Origin: Paucilactobacillus kaifaensis
Lineage (GTDB): Bacteria; Bacillota; Bacilli; Lactobacillales; Lactobacillaceae
Assembly (NCBI RefSeq): GCF_005405145.1
Contig: NZ_BJDM01000017.1
Location: 1 to 37,348, forward strand
Direction: 5' to 3'
Length of the DNA stretch: 37,348 bases
In this document: one piece after another, positions 27,918 to 37,348 of the stretch
Layout of the letters: each line of letters opens with the position of its first letter
Numbering within the stretch: position 1 is the stretch's first letter
Translations under genes and position numbers: made by a program
Notes under the pieces: model-generated
The model's input: the letters and a program-made list of their open reading frames with translations, nothing else
Database searches by the model: none
Told to the model about the DNA's origin: nothing

Positions 27918-28400
27918 CTAATTTCTCCGTAATTTTTCTGTTAACTGTTCAGCAATTTCCCCTGGTAAGTACTCAGATACATCCCCGCCAAACTTAGCAA
28001 CCTCTTTAATTAAACTACTTGATAGGTGCTGATACTTAGGATCAGCTAACATAAATAAAGTTTCAATTTGGTTGTCTAAATGTTGATTCATTGCTGCAAT
28101 ATCACGTTCATATTGAAAATCATTAGTATTGCGTAATCCGCGTAACAGATAATCTGCGCCCACACGATTCATTAAATTAACAGTTAATTCGTTAGCCGTG
28201 ATCACCGAAACATTATCATACGGGGATACTGCTGTTTTAATTTGTGCAACACGCTCATCCACTGTAAATACCGGTTGCTTGCCGACATTGATCATTACAG
28301 CTACTGCCAACTGATCAAATAACTGACTGCCCCGTTTAATTAAATCTAAATGACCTCGCGTTAACGGGTCAAAACTGCCTGGAAAAACTGCCACTTTCAT
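27918..28400 (-). CDS. coaD: Phosphopantetheine adenylyltransferase
   Basis: A 160-residue nucleotidyltransferase that makes dephospho-CoA. FPGSFDPLTRGHLDL contains the TxGH motif, and LSSSLIKEV matches the ISSTxxR-type motif. An ATG three codons upstream (28409) is possible, but AAGGG would lie only 2 bases from it; the ATG at 28400 gives better spacing and the family's usual N-terminus. It overlaps or abuts the rsmD stop (28402), giving tight coupling. Confidence 0.94.
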   Translation of the reverse strand: MKVAVFPGSFDPLTRGHLDLIKRGSQLFDQLAVAVMINVGKQPVFTVDERVAQIKTAVSPYDNVSVITANELTVNLMNRVGADYLLRGLRNTNDFQYERDIAAMNQHLDNQIETLFMLADPKYQHLSSSLIKEVAKFGGDVSEYLPGEIAEQLTEKLRRN

Positions 28401-28401
28401 T

Positions 28402-28965
28402 TCATTCATTTCCCTTCAAAAAACGATAAATTGTTAACACTGTAATGCCATAATCTTGCTGTCTCACAAATTCAAAACCAGGTATTTGTTGCGGTAATTT
28501 AGCATTTTTGTCTGTCTCTGCTACAATCAGTGCTTGATCAGCTAATAAATTTAAAGTTCGCAACGTTTCTAAATCAGTTACAATTTTTTGTTGTGCGTAA
28601 GGCGGATCAAGAAATACTAAAGTAAATTGAACTTGACGCTTTGCCAACAGATTTAATGCTTTCTGCGCTTCTTGTTTATAAATCTCAAACTGATTCTCAC
28701 TTTTAGTTACTGTCACATTATCACGAATGGTTTTAATCGCTTGATAATGATGGTCAATCAAAACAGCCCTTTTAATGCCACGTGAGACTGCCTCAATACT
28801 TAAGCCACCACTACCAGCATATAAATCTAAACTCATGCCTCCATCAAAATAAGGTCCAATAATATTAAATAAGGCTTCCTTAACTTTGTCCGTTGTCGGC
28901 CGAGTGCCACTTCCTGGTACTGCTTTTAACTTACGACCGCGAAATTCTCCTGCTACGACACGCAT
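28402..28965 (-). CDS. rsmD: 16S rRNA (guanine-966-N2)-methyltransferase
   Basis: A 187-residue SAM-dependent enzyme. It begins MRVVAGEFRGRKL, and has GTRPTTDKVKEALFN, the SAM motif LDLYAGSGGLSIEA and the catalytic LDPPYAQ. Length is typical. It lies directly between ylbG and coaD with no gaps, as in Bacillus. Confidence 0.95.
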   Translation of the reverse strand: MRVVAGEFRGRKLKAVPGSGTRPTTDKVKEALFNIIGPYFDGGMSLDLYAGSGGLSIEAVSRGIKRAVLIDHHYQAIKTIRDNVTVTKSENQFEIYKQEAQKALNLLAKRQVQFTLVFLDPPYAQQKIVTDLETLRTLNLLADQALIVAETDKNAKLPQQIPGFEFVRQQDYGITVLTIYRFLKGNE

Positions 28966-29253
28966 CTATCGATCATCCTTATCAATTTCTTGATTATATA
29001 TTCCAGCTGCTTTTAGATCTGACATATTTGGATCCACTAATGGCCAATTAGAATATAATACTTTTTTAACAAACTTTAATTGGCCCACGTTTTGGTGAGT
29101 TTTCTTGATATCTTCTTGGTCAGTATATAACACGACATATCGCATTTTCTTAGATACATACTCAACAATTCCAAACCGCCGTAACTGCCGAATTGATCGT
29201 AAATTATTCACGTACACAATCAATGCTTGCCGTGGTTTTATCTCAAATGCCAA
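28966..29253 (-). CDS. ylbG: YlbG family protein (DUF2129)
   Basis: A small protein (95 residues from this start) of unknown function in the DUF2129/YlbG family. The core is ALIVYVNNLRSIRQLRRFGIVEYVSKKMRYVVLY, then a helical part. The frame reaches a TTG at 29283, but that codon lies at or before the predicted transcription start; the TTG at 29253 has AAGAGA upstream and fits the family's N-terminus better. It heads the unit ylbG-rsmD-coaD-sepM. Confidence 0.85.
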   Translation of the reverse strand: MAFEIKPRQALIVYVNNLRSIRQLRRFGIVEYVSKKMRYVVLYTDQEDIKKTHQNVGQLKFVKKVLYSNWPLVDPNMSDLKAAGIYNQEIDKDDR

Positions 29254-29286
29254 TTTATCATCTCTTTTGTCATTTAGTTTCAACTC

Positions 29287-29295
29287 ATTGTACCA
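29287..29295 (-). promoter_or_regulatory. Promoter of ylbG-rsmD-coaD-sepM
   Basis: On the minus strand an extended -10, TGG-TACAAT. It predicts a start point near 29280, which supports the downstream ylbG start codon. Confidence 0.5.
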
Positions 29296-29315
29296 AACTT
29301 TTATTATTACTGCTC

Positions 29316-29354
29316 ATAAAAAATGATCGCGGACACAAACCCCACGACCATTTT
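29316..29354 (-). terminator. Terminator of pyc
   Basis: On the minus strand AAAATGGTCGTGG pairs with CCGCGATCATTTT (two G-U pairs) around a 9-base loop and runs into TTTTTT, 19 bases after the pyc stop. Confidence 0.8.
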
Positions 29355-29372
29355 CAATTTATAAGATGCAAC

Positions 29373-32300
29373 CTAATTAATTTCAATTAATAAATCGTTA
29401 TTATCAATTACATCACCAGCTTCAACATAGATCTTTGCAACGGTCCCATCGATTGGAGCTTGAATTGTTGTTTCCATTTTCATTGCTTCAGTAACTACAA
29501 TTGGATCGCCTTTGGTAACCTGATCGCCTTTATTAACAATAACCTTCAAAACAGATCCACTCATTGTTGCACCAATTTCGCCAGTCTTACTTGGCTCAGC
29601 TTTACGTTTTTTCGACACCGTTTTATGCACACTTAAATCTGAAATTCGTATTTCTCGCGCATGTCCATTGATATCAAAGTATAAAGTACGTTGACCGTCT
29701 TCATCAGGTTCACCAATTTCGTTTAACGAAACAATCATCGAGTTACCACTAGACAATTCAATATCAACTCGCTCTCCTAAACGCATCCCTTGGAAAAAGG
29801 TTGGAGTATCAAGTAATGTCACTGGTCCATACTGAACTTGCATAGCCGTATAGTCCATAAATACCTTTGGATACAGTACATAACTAATTACTTCATCTTG
29901 AGTTGCCTGATGTCCTAACTTTTCTGTTAACTCCTGTTCAACTGCAGTAAAGTCAACTGATTTGGCCAAACTACCAGGCCTTACAGTTAGTGGTTGTTTC
30001 CCTTTGAGAATAATTTGTTGCAATTTCTTTGGAAAGCCACCAGTTGGTTGGCCTAAATCTCCCATGAAGAAATCAATCACCGAATCAGGAAAATCTAGTT
30101 GATCACCGTGTTCCTCGATATCTTGCGGTGTTAATTCGTGTTGTACCATGAATAACGCCATATCACCAACTACTTTAGATGACGGTGTAACTTTGATAAT
30201 ATCACCGAACATCAAGTTAACCTGACGATACATTTTCTTAACCGCTTCAAATTGATCCCCTAATCGAAGCGCGTTAGCCTGTTGTTGTAAATTAGAATAC
30301 TGACCACCTGGCATCTCAGTTTGATAAATATCAGTCTGTGGGCCTGCCATTTTATTCGAAAATTGTTGATAATATGGGCGCACCGACTTCCAGTATCGAT
30401 CTACCGCCTCAACGTTTTTAATGTTAACACTTGGCTGACGATCAGTATTTTGAAGTGCATAATACAAGCTTCCCATACTTGGCTGAGATGTAGTTCCCGA
30501 CATTGAACTAGAGGCAACATCAACAATGTCAACACCGGCCTTAGCAGCCTGAGCGTAAGTATACACTCCATTTCCAGTTGTATCATGTGTATGCAAATGA
30601 ATTGGTAAATCAACTGTATCTTTTAACGTTGCAATCAAACGGTATGCTGCTTCGGGTTTTAATAATCCAGCCATATCCTTAATTGCAATAATATGCGCAC
30701 CAGCAGCCTTTAATTCTTTGGCTAAATCTGTATAGTACTTTAAATTATATTTGGTCTTGTCCGGATCCAAAATGTCCCCGGTATAACACATTGTTGCTTC
30801 GGCAATTTTATTATTATCCCGAACATACTGAATACTTTTTTCCATTTGTTCCACCCAGTTAAGACTATCAAATATACGAAAGACATCCATTCCAGTGATG
30901 GCTGAGTGATCAATAAATTCTTTTAACACATTATCTGGATAGTTTTGATATCCAACAGCATTAGAACCACGAAATAACATTTGTGTTAGTGTCCGTGGCA
31001 TTAATTTTCGTAACTCACGTAACCTAACCCACGGATCTTCTGCCAAGAAGCGATAAGCAACATCAAAAGTCGCGCCACCCCACATTTCATATGAAAATAA
31101 TTCTGGTAATGCGCGCTGCAACTTAGGTGCAATCAACGTCATATCCTTTGTGCGCATACGAGTTGCAAACAAACTTTGATGTGCATCACGCATAGTAGTG
31201 TCAGTCAATAGCACTGGTTGTTGCTGCTTCAACCAATTTACAACTCCATCAGGTCCTTGTTGTTCTAAAACATCCTTAGCCGTGACAAGTGAATTACTTA
31301 GTGGATCAAACTCTTCAGCATATTTAAATTCAGGATAAAACTTCTTTTCACGACTAACCCCTGGAAAGCCATTAATAGTAGTATTGGCAATATAATTCAG
31401 CAGTCGGCTGCGTCGATCTGCATTGTGCCTGAACTTAAATAGTTCTGGCGTTTGATCGATAAATGTTGTAGTTGCTTCTCCCGCTGCAAAAACCGGATGT
31501 TTGATTACATTTTTCATAAACTCTAAATTTGTTTTAACGCCACGAATAGTAAACTCATTCAAAACACGTTCCATTTTGTCGCAAGCTTCTGAAAAAGTAT
31601 CTGCAACGACAATGGCCTTTACAAGTAGTGAATCAAAATAAGGCGTTATAACAGATCCCGTGAATGCATTACCACCATCTAAGCGGACTCCATTACCACC
31701 TGGTGAAATGTATGTGGAAATTTCCCCTGTGTCCGGCATAAAATTATTAGCTGGGTCCTCAGTAGTCACCCGGGCTTGGATGGCGGCACCGTGATAACTT
31801 AATTCTTCTTGAGTAGGTAAATCGATTTCTTGATGTAAATCATACCCTTGAGCAATTAAAATTTGCGCTTGGACAATATCAAAACCAGTAATCATCTCTG
31901 TAATTGTATGTTCAACCTGAACACGAGGATTAACTTCAATAAAATAAAATTGATTACCTTCGACTAAGAACTCAACCGTGGCCGCATTTACATAGTGCAC
32001 ATGTTCCATAAAACGCACTGCTGCAGCACAAATCTGCTGGCGAAGTTCCACCGGCAAAGCAACTGCCGGAGCAATTTCAATTACTTTTTGATTACGACGC
32101 TGAACAGAACAGTCCCGTTCAAATAAATGCATTACATTACCATTTTGATCAGCTAAAATTTGAACTTCAATATGTTTTGGGCTTGCCAAATACTTCTCTA
32201 AATAAATTTCACTATCACCAAATGATTGACTAGCCTCACTTTGTGCCCGTGTGTATGCCTCAACTAAATCAGCTTCATGTTTAACAATCCGCATTCCACG

Positions 32301-32795
32301 ACCGCCGCCGCCCATTGCCGCCTTAACAAAAATTGGATACCCGATCTCTTGCGCATTTTGTTTCGCAGCTTCAATTGTTTCAACTGGTTGCTGTGTTCCT
32401 GGTATTGTTGGTACATTAGCTTCTTTAGCCGCACGCTTAGCAGCAATCTTGTCACCAAACATTTCTAAATGTTCTACTTTAGGACCAATGAACGTGATTC
32501 CCTCTTCACCACAACGCTTAGCAAATTGGGCATTTTCAGATAAGAATCCATAACCAGGATGGATTGCGTCAACATTATGTTCTTTAGCTACTCGAATAAT
32601 ATCTTCAATATCTAAGTAAGCGGCAATTGGTTGCTTTCCAGCACCAACTAAATATGCTTCATCTGCCTTAAAACGATGTTCCGAATATTCATCTTCTTTA
32701 GCATAAATCGCAATTGCCGTCATTTTTAATTCGTGGATTGCTCGAAATATTCGTGTTGCAATTTCGCCCCGATTAGCTACCATAACCCTTTGCAT
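29373..32795 (-). CDS. pyc: Pyruvate carboxylase
   Basis: A 1140-residue biotin enzyme that makes oxaloacetate from pyruvate, bicarbonate and ATP. The biotin carboxylase domain covers about 1-450 (MVANRGEIATRIFRA, GGGGRGMR, FIEVNPRVQVEHT). The carboxyltransferase domain covers about 530-800 (LLTDTTMRDAHQS, HTHDTTGNG). A PYC/OADA domain follows, and the C-terminal biotin carrier domain has the acceptor Lys in EAMKMET. Complete and of normal length. It follows ftsW by 23 bases, so is probably co-transcribed, and supplies aspartate-family precursors. Confidence 0.97.
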   Translation of the reverse strand: MQRVMVANRGEIATRIFRAIHELKMTAIAIYAKEDEYSEHRFKADEAYLVGAGKQPIAAYLDIEDIIRVAKEHNVDAIHPGYGFLSENAQFAKRCGEEGITFIGPKVEHLEMFGDKIAAKRAAKEANVPTIPGTQQPVETIEAAKQNAQEIGYPIFVKAAMGGGGRGMRIVKHEADLVEAYTRAQSEASQSFGDSEIYLEKYLASPKHIEVQILADQNGNVMHLFERDCSVQRRNQKVIEIAPAVALPVELRQQICAAAVRFMEHVHYVNAATVEFLVEGNQFYFIEVNPRVQVEHTITEMITGFDIVQAQILIAQGYDLHQEIDLPTQEELSYHGAAIQARVTTEDPANNFMPDTGEISTYISPGGNGVRLDGGNAFTGSVITPYFDSLLVKAIVVADTFSEACDKMERVLNEFTIRGVKTNLEFMKNVIKHPVFAAGEATTTFIDQTPELFKFRHNADRRSRLLNYIANTTINGFPGVSREKKFYPEFKYAEEFDPLSNSLVTAKDVLEQQGPDGVVNWLKQQQPVLLTDTTMRDAHQSLFATRMRTKDMTLIAPKLQRALPELFSYEMWGGATFDVAYRFLAEDPWVRLRELRKLMPRTLTQMLFRGSNAVGYQNYPDNVLKEFIDHSAITGMDVFRIFDSLNWVEQMEKSIQYVRDNNKIAEATMCYTGDILDPDKTKYNLKYYTDLAKELKAAGAHIIAIKDMAGLLKPEAAYRLIATLKDTVDLPIHLHTHDTTGNGVYTYAQAAKAGVDIVDVASSSMSGTTSQPSMGSLYYALQNTDRQPSVNIKNVEAVDRYWKSVRPYYQQFSNKMAGPQTDIYQTEMPGGQYSNLQQQANALRLGDQFEAVKKMYRQVNLMFGDIIKVTPSSKVVGDMALFMVQHELTPQDIEEHGDQLDFPDSVIDFFMGDLGQPTGGFPKKLQQIILKGKQPLTVRPGSLAKSVDFTAVEQELTEKLGHQATQDEVISYVLYPKVFMDYTAMQVQYGPVTLLDTPTFFQGMRLGERVDIELSSGNSMIVSLNEIGEPDEDGQRTLYFDINGHAREIRISDLSVHKTVSKKRKAEPSKTGEIGATMSGSVLKVIVNKGDQVTKGDPIVVTEAMKMETTIQAPIDGTVAKIYVEAGDVIDNNDLLIEIN

Positions 32796-32818
32796 TATAA
32801 AAATCCTCCGTCCAAATT

Positions 32819-33979
32819 TTAAACTGCCGCAATTAAACGTGACCTGGCTTGACGCGCGCTAATATTGAGCACACATCCTAACGCAGTACACAACACCAAC
32901 ATACTAGAGCCACCATAGCTAACAAAGGGAAATGTAACGCCAGTAATTGGTAATAGTCCTGTCACGCCCCCAACATTGAACAATGTTTGAATTGTAATAA
33001 AAGTAGCAACCCCATAACAAACCAACGATGAGTATGCATCAGCTGACCGAACCCCTAACCAGATTATTCGCGCCACAATAATTGTTAACAAGCACATAAT
33101 CAAAACCACTGTAATCAGCCCTAATTCTTCACCAATAACCGCCATGATAAAGTCCGTATTTGGCTCTGGCAGATAACCCATTTTTTGAATACTATTTCCT
33201 AGGCCAACACCAAACACCCCGCCGTTACTAAGTGCATAATATGAATTAACTAGTTGACTCCCCGCACCTTGAGCGGTACCAAATGGATTAACGAATGCTA
33301 CAATTCGTTGTAGCTGGTAACTATGAATTGCGCCGCTTTGTGCCACGCGACTTAACAACGGTAAAACCACTAAGACAAACCCGAAAATGATTGTAAAGAT
33401 AGCGATAACTCCCTTTTTCCATGAAATACCACTAGCTAACATCATGATCATGATGATGGCTCCATTAATCACTGCACCACCAAGATCAGGCTGAATTAAA
33501 ATCAGGACAACAAATATAATTGATAGTAAAAGAGGTCCCCCAACAGAACTAAAAAAATCTGTTGAAATTTTATTTTCATGTTGTGACAACATTCGCCCGA
33601 GGTACAAGATTAAAAAAATCTTGCACACCTCTGCCGGTTGAATATTAATTACACCAAGATTAATCCATCCTTGAGCACCATTGACAGCCTGTCCAAATAA
33701 TTTAACAAACAGCAATGCTCCTAATAAAACTGCTGCAAATAAAATTAAAAAACGTGGACTCTGCAGTATCTTGATATTCATGGCGGTTATAAACCAAACG
33801 ACGACTAATCCCATTACCACATACAGGGACTGCTTAATTAAATAGGCAGTTGGTGAACCACCATTTTGACTAGCAATATCTGCGCTTGAAGAATAAACCA
33901 TTACAATCCCAATTAAACAAAGTAACAAATATGGAATCACTAAATAATAATCTAAAAATCGAAACTTTTTACTTAACAT
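32819..33979 (-). CDS. ftsW: FtsW/RodA family septal peptidoglycan polymerase
   Basis: A 386-residue SEDS glycosyltransferase with about ten membrane helices. The conserved PEPNTDFIMAVIGEELGL loop and the late PITGVTFPFVSYGGSSML motif are intact. The frame opens with a GTG at 34000; the ATG at 33979 is preferred because TGGAG lies just before it and it gives MLSKKFRFLDYYL, the usual start. The position before pyc is conserved in lactobacilli, which favours FtsW over RodA, though sequence alone cannot fully separate the two. Confidence 0.9.
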   Translation of the reverse strand: MLSKKFRFLDYYLVIPYLLLCLIGIVMVYSSSADIASQNGGSPTAYLIKQSLYVVMGLVVVWFITAMNIKILQSPRFLILFAAVLLGALLFVKLFGQAVNGAQGWINLGVINIQPAEVCKIFLILYLGRMLSQHENKISTDFFSSVGGPLLLSIIFVVLILIQPDLGGAVINGAIIMIMMLASGISWKKGVIAIFTIIFGFVLVVLPLLSRVAQSGAIHSYQLQRIVAFVNPFGTAQGAGSQLVNSYYALSNGGVFGVGLGNSIQKMGYLPEPNTDFIMAVIGEELGLITVVLIMCLLTIIVARIIWLGVRSADAYSSLVCYGVATFITIQTLFNVGGVTGLLPITGVTFPFVSYGGSSMLVLCTALGCVLNISARQARSRLIAAV

Positions 33980-34050
33980 CGTGCTCCACTCACTTAACAC
34001 TCACTCATTTCTGATTAAAATATCATTAGAGATAAAAATTAATTGAAACA

Positions 34051-34059
34051 ATTATATCA
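34051..34059 (-). promoter_or_regulatory. ftsW-pyc promoter
   Basis: On the minus strand an extended -10, TGA-TATAAT, about 70 bases before the ftsW ATG. The -35 is weak. Confidence 0.5.
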
Positions 34060-34102
34060 CATTACATTTGTAGTTCGACGATTGATTTGTAAATATATAC
34101 AC

Positions 34103-34144
34103 AAAAAAACTATTTAACAATTCTTTGCTAGAATTATTAAATAG
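34103..34144 (-). terminator. Terminator of typA
   Basis: On the minus strand CTATTTAATAATTC pairs with GAATTGTTAAATAG (one T-G pair) around a 7-base loop and runs into seven T, 16 bases past the typA stop. Confidence 0.82.
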
Positions 34145-34160
34145 CTCTAATTTTTATGAA

Positions 34161-36005
34161 TTACTTTTTAGCGTTGATTTTACGTTTTTTAGCTTCTTTT
34201 TCACGAGTACCTGTGTCCAAGATTTGCTTACGTAAACGAACATTGTTTGGTGTCACTTCACAATACTCATCATCATTTAAGAATTCTAATGACTCTTCAA
34301 GTGAGAAATGAGTTGGAGTTTTAATACGGGCCATATCATCAGAACCAGACGAACGAACGTTAGTTAAGTTCTTACCCTTAGTGATATTAACCGCAATATC
34401 ATTTTCACGACTGTTTTCGCCAATGATCATACCTTCATAGACATCAGTACCGGGGTCAATTAACATTGTTCCACGACTTTCAGCACTCATCATTGCGTAA
34501 GTAGTTGCCTTACCTGAGTTAATTGATACCAGTGTTCCCTTTTGACGACCAGGATGCCAGTTTTTAATCACTGGAGCATACTTGGCAAACGTATGATTCA
34601 TAATTCCGTATCCACGAGTCATTGACATAAATTCTGTTGAATAGCCAATTAAACCACGAGAAGGTGCCAAAAATGTCAATCGTGTCTGACCGTTGTCAGT
34701 TGATTCCATATTCTGCATTTCGCCTTTTCGTTGCGATAAACTGTCAATCACACTACCAGTATATTCTTCTGGTGTATCAATTTGAACTTCTTCAAATGGT
34801 TCGCTTCTAACCCCATCAACATCACGATAGATAACTTCTGGTCTTGAAACTTGAAGTTCATATCCCTCACGACGCAGTGTTTCTACCAAAATAGATAGAT
34901 GCAACTCGCCACGGCCCGAAACAACCCATGCCCCAGGCATGTCAGTGTCATCAACCCGTAATGAAACATCTGTATGCAGCTCTGATTTGAGTCGATCTTC
35001 TAATTGACGAGAAGTAACAAACTTGCCATCCTGACCCGCAAATGGTGAGTCATTTGTTCTGAAAGTCATTTGCAAAGTAGGTTCGTCAATTCGTAAGATT
35101 GGCAATGCTTCAGGAGTACTTGAAGCAGCTACTGTCTCACCAACATTAATATCTTCCATTCCAGAAATGGCACACAAATCTCCAGCTTGGGCTTCATCAA
35201 TTTCCAATCTCTTTAAACCGAAGAAACCAAATAATTTTGTCACTCGGAAATTTTGCTTAGAGCCATCAAGTTTCATTACCGTAACATTGTCACCCACTTT
35301 GATCTTTCCACGAAAGACACGGCCAATTCCAACACGGCCAACAAAGTCATTATAATCTAACATTGCTACTTGAAATTGCAATGGTTCGTCTGAGTTATCA
35401 ATTGGTGCTGGAATTTTTTCAACAATCGTATCAAAAATAGGTTTCATCGTATGTTCCTGAGAATCTAAATCAGAATCATAACTTGAAGTTCCATTCATCG
35501 CAGATGCATACACAACTGGGAAATCCAATTGATCTTCATCAGCACCTAGCTCAATAAATAGATCCAACACTTCATCAACAACTTCTTCTGGACGAGCACC
35601 TGGACGGTCCACTTTGTTAATCACAACAATTGGTGTTAGATGTTGATCTAAAGCTTTTTTAAGCACAAAACGAGTTTGTGGCATTGTACCTTCAAATGCA
35701 TCCACAACTAATAATACACCGTCAACTAGACGCATGATTCGTTCCACTTCACCACCAAAGTCCGCATGTCCTGGCGTATCCAAAATATTAATTTGCTTAT
35801 CACCATAACGAACAGCAGTATTCTTTGACAAGATAGTAATGCCTCGTTCACGTTCGATTGCATTAGAATCTAAGGCCCGATCTTCAATTTGGGTGTGTTC
35901 ATCCAAAGTATCGGATTGCTTTAGCATTTCATTAACCAACGTTGTCTTACCGTGGTCAACATGGGCAATAATGGCAATGTTGCGAATATCATCTCGTAAT
36001 TTCAA
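34161..36005 (-). CDS. typA: Ribosome-associated GTPase TypA/BipA
   Basis: A 614-residue translational GTPase involved in ribosome assembly and stress or cold response. G1 is [12 protein letters not shown] (about 15-26), the switch [12 protein letters not shown]3 [16 protein letters not shown]4 [11 protein letters not shown]-like domains and the BipA-specific C-terminal domain follow ([20 protein letters not shown]), with a basic tail. Complete. It lies after the monophosphatase gene, across a terminator. Confidence 0.96.
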   Translation of the reverse strand: MKLRDDIRNIAIIAHVDHGKTTLVNEMLKQSDTLDEHTQIEDRALDSNAIERERGITILSKNTAVRYGDKQINILDTPGHADFGGEVERIMRLVDGVLLVVDAFEGTMPQTRFVLKKALDQHLTPIVVINKVDRPGARPEEVVDEVLDLFIELGADEDQLDFPVVYASAMNGTSSYDSDLDSQEHTMKPIFDTIVEKIPAPIDNSDEPLQFQVAMLDYNDFVGRVGIGRVFRGKIKVGDNVTVMKLDGSKQNFRVTKLFGFFGLKRLEIDEAQAGDLCAISGMEDINVGETVAASSTPEALPILRIDEPTLQMTFRTNDSPFAGQDGKFVTSRQLEDRLKSELHTDVSLRVDDTDMPGAWVVSGRGELHLSILVETLRREGYELQVSRPEVIYRDVDGVRSEPFEEVQIDTPEEYTGSVIDSLSQRKGEMQNMESTDNGQTRLTFLAPSRGLIGYSTEFMSMTRGYGIMNHTFAKYAPVIKNWHPGRQKGTLVSINSGKATTYAMMSAESRGTMLIDPGTDVYEGMIIGENSRENDIAVNITKGKNLTNVRSSGSDDMARIKTPTHFSLEESLEFLNDDEYCEVTPNNVRLRKQILDTGTREKEAKKRKINAKK

Positions 36006-36071
36006 AATAGTTTCTTCCCTTCAAAATAAAAACTTTGTTTCTCAGTATCACAATTGGCAGGTTATTGGCAT

Positions 36072-36098
36072 AAAAAAACTGTGACAAGCGGTCACAGT
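36072..36098 (-). terminator. Terminator of the monophosphatase gene
   Basis: On the minus strand ACTGTGAC / GTCACAGT with loop CGCTT, followed by TTTTTT, 9 bases after the stop. typA must therefore have its own promoter in the 70 bases that follow; I see only weak boxes there (TTGTGA, 17 bases, TTTATT). Confidence 0.85.
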
Positions 36099-36106
36099 CA
36101 ACCAAA

Positions 36107-36874
36107 TTAATTTGCAAGTCCAATTATTTCTTCACTTGCACGTTCTGTCGCTACTAATACAACGTTAGATGATAGCATACTAAGTGACCCACCGTCAATA
36201 GTTTTAACACGTAGATTCAAAGCTTCTGCTAAAATCTTTCCTGCTGCAAAGTCCCATGGTCGTAAATATGAAATGTAACCAATCAATTCTCCCGTTAATA
36301 CCTTAGCAAACTCAATTCCAGCGCTACCATACATTCGCGGGCCCCTACTTTGTCGCGCAATTGTTTGCATATTGTGATCATCATTAATTAATAACGGTCC
36401 ACTAATACCAACTAAAGCATCTCGTAAGTGTAAATTAGCAGGTGCAATGAGTGGTTCATCATTAACAAATACTCCATTTGGTCCACCATGATATAATTTT
36501 TGATTCATCACATCCATGATATACCCAAGAACCCCCACTCCATTTTCATACAATGAAATCATAATAGCAAAATTGTTTTGTTGCATCACAAAATTCATAG
36601 TACCATCAATCGGATCAATCAGCCATATGCGTCCTGTCGCTTTATCAATCTGATCGCCGAAGCCTTCTTCACCCAGAATTTGAGCATCTGGATCAAGTTC
36701 ACGTAATTTTGTCACAATAGTTTTTTCATTGCTTTTGTCGACTGTGGTAACTAAATCCTTACGACCTGACTTTTCATCGACATTAAACGGTTGTTTCATT
36801 TTTGATAGTGTTTCTGTTCGCATTTGCCACATTAACTTTTGAATTTCTTGATCAATATGATTCAAATCGTCCAT
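36107..36874 (-). CDS. Inositol monophosphatase family protein
   Basis: A 255-residue Mg-dependent phosphatase. The metal motifs are complete: GEEGFG, WLIDPIDGTMNF (DPIDGT) and the late LRPWDFAAGKILAEAL (WDxAAG). The B. subtilis neighbour in the same context is suhB/yktC. The real substrate may be inositol phosphate, a nucleotide 3'-phosphate or another sugar phosphate. It lies 7 bases after the UPF0223 gene and is co-transcribed with it. Confidence 0.9.
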   Translation of the reverse strand: MDDLNHIDQEIQKLMWQMRTETLSKMKQPFNVDEKSGRKDLVTTVDKSNEKTIVTKLRELDPDAQILGEEGFGDQIDKATGRIWLIDPIDGTMNFVMQQNNFAIMISLYENGVGVLGYIMDVMNQKLYHGGPNGVFVNDEPLIAPANLHLRDALVGISGPLLINDDHNMQTIARQSRGPRMYGSAGIEFAKVLTGELIGYISYLRPWDFAAGKILAEALNLRVKTIDGGSLSMLSSNVVLVATERASEEIIGLAN

Positions 36875-36881
36875 TACTTAG

Positions 36882-37163
36882 TTACTCCTCTGCCAATTTT
36901 ATTGTCTGCCGATCGCTAGTTTGAGCTGCCTTAATGACTTCATATAACTCATAGCCTGAATTAGATTTAAATTCTCGGCCTAACTGTTTTTCTTCTGCCT
37001 TTGAATTTACAATTTTTTTAAATTCATGATATTGATCTAAAATAGCTGCTCGTTTAGCTCCTGTTTCATAAGCATCTTCGACTAATTGGAACATTTTTAT
37101 TACCGTAATCAACTCTGTTTGACTCCAAGCATCATTAATAGGATAACTATAATTTTTATCCAT
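36882..37163 (-). CDS. UPF0223 family protein
   Basis: A 93-residue helical cytosolic protein of unknown function (YSYPINDAWSQTELITVIKMFQLVEDAYE start, FKKIVNSKAEEKQLGREF in the middle). It matches the UPF0223 family (B. subtilis YktA), which also sits next to a monophosphatase gene. AGGGGT lies before the ATG. It heads the short unit with the monophosphatase. Confidence 0.88.
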   Translation of the reverse strand: MDKNYSYPINDAWSQTELITVIKMFQLVEDAYETGAKRAAILDQYHEFKKIVNSKAEEKQLGREFKSNSGYELYEVIKAAQTSDRQTIKLAEE

Positions 37164-37337
37164 TTATATACCCCTACATATTCAAATTTAGATCTCTCAC
37201 AAACCTATGTTACTGTAAATCAAACATTAACTCAAACCATAAAACAACTCAACACAAAAAAAGCCGCTCTTACGGAACTGAAGTTATAATTTGATACAAA
37301 CATATAAAAGCACGTTCGAAAAAAGTAAAATTTATTC

Positions 37338-37344
37338 GGAGGTG
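37338..37344 (+). promoter_or_regulatory. Ribosome binding site of a plus-strand gene beyond the window
   Basis: GGAGGTG stands 4 bases before the window edge, at the right distance for a start codon just outside. The 170 bases before it hold AT-rich candidate promoter sequence but no clear -35/-10 pair. Confidence 0.6.
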
Positions 37345-37348
37345 TTTT

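Noticed and set aside
37255-37285. Possible minus-strand terminator near the right edge (GCGGC followed by seven T).
   Set aside because: The stem is only three to five pairs with a bulge, and no minus-strand gene is known upstream of it in the window.

Overview
The window is a stretch of low-GC Firmicute chromosome, almost certainly from a member of the Lactobacillaceae. The protein sequences, the nucleoside deoxyribosyltransferase, strong AGGAGG-type ribosome binding sites, and gene pairs shared with Bacillus and other lactobacilli (dapA-rnjB, comEA-comEB-comEC-holA, ylbG-rsmD-coaD-sepM, recJ-apt, UPF0223-suhB-typA) all point that way. Nearly everything is read from the minus strand. Only five genes lie on the plus strand: ndt, a 92-residue unknown, a 52-residue microprotein, rpsT, and a secreted C39-like peptidase. 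I see no rRNA, tRNA, CRISPR, prophage or insertion sequence, and no gene-free stretch over about 300 bases.

Layout, left to right. 1-1.7 kb: a DUF1801 protein, an unknown two-helix membrane protein, and ndt. 1.7-6.4 kb: a minus-strand operon read as rnz, SDR dehydrogenase, recJ, apt. 6.5-8.1 kb: a 92-residue unknown converging on obgE. 8.2-10.8 kb: uvrC and a lone glutamine-type ABC ATPase. 11-13.5 kb: the microprotein, a MazG-like protein, engB (ysxC) and clpX. 13.7-16.4 kb: tig and tuf. 16.6-20.2 kb: dapA, rnjB and a TPR-like protein. 20.4-21.2 kb: divergent rpsO and rpsT. 21.3-25.8 kb: comEA-comEB-comEC-holA. 26-26.8 kb: the C39-like peptidase. 26.9-29.3 kb: ylbG-rsmD-coaD-sepM. 29.4-34 kb: ftsW-pyc. 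34.2-37.2 kb: UPF0223, inositol monophosphatase-like and typA. The window closes with a ribosome binding site for a plus-strand gene outside it.

The content is core housekeeping: translation and ribosome assembly (tuf, tig, rpsO, rpsT, obgE, engB, typA, rsmD), RNA decay and processing (rnjB, rnz), DNA repair and replication (uvrC, recJ, holA), DNA uptake (comE genes), purine salvage (ndt, apt), anaplerosis (pyc), CoA synthesis (coaD) and cell shape/division (ftsW). I found no convincing new multi-gene system. The points that repay a second look are small: a comEC gene whose conserved N-terminal helices lie in an open frame with no ATG, GTG or TTG start; a 13-bp dyad that embraces the tig promoter; a 5'-terminal hairpin on tuf mRNA; a possible Shine-Dalgarno-sequestering leader on rpsO; an RNase J2 and a MazG-like protein each missing a metal-site residue; and a well-expressed 52-residue charged protein that is easily missed.
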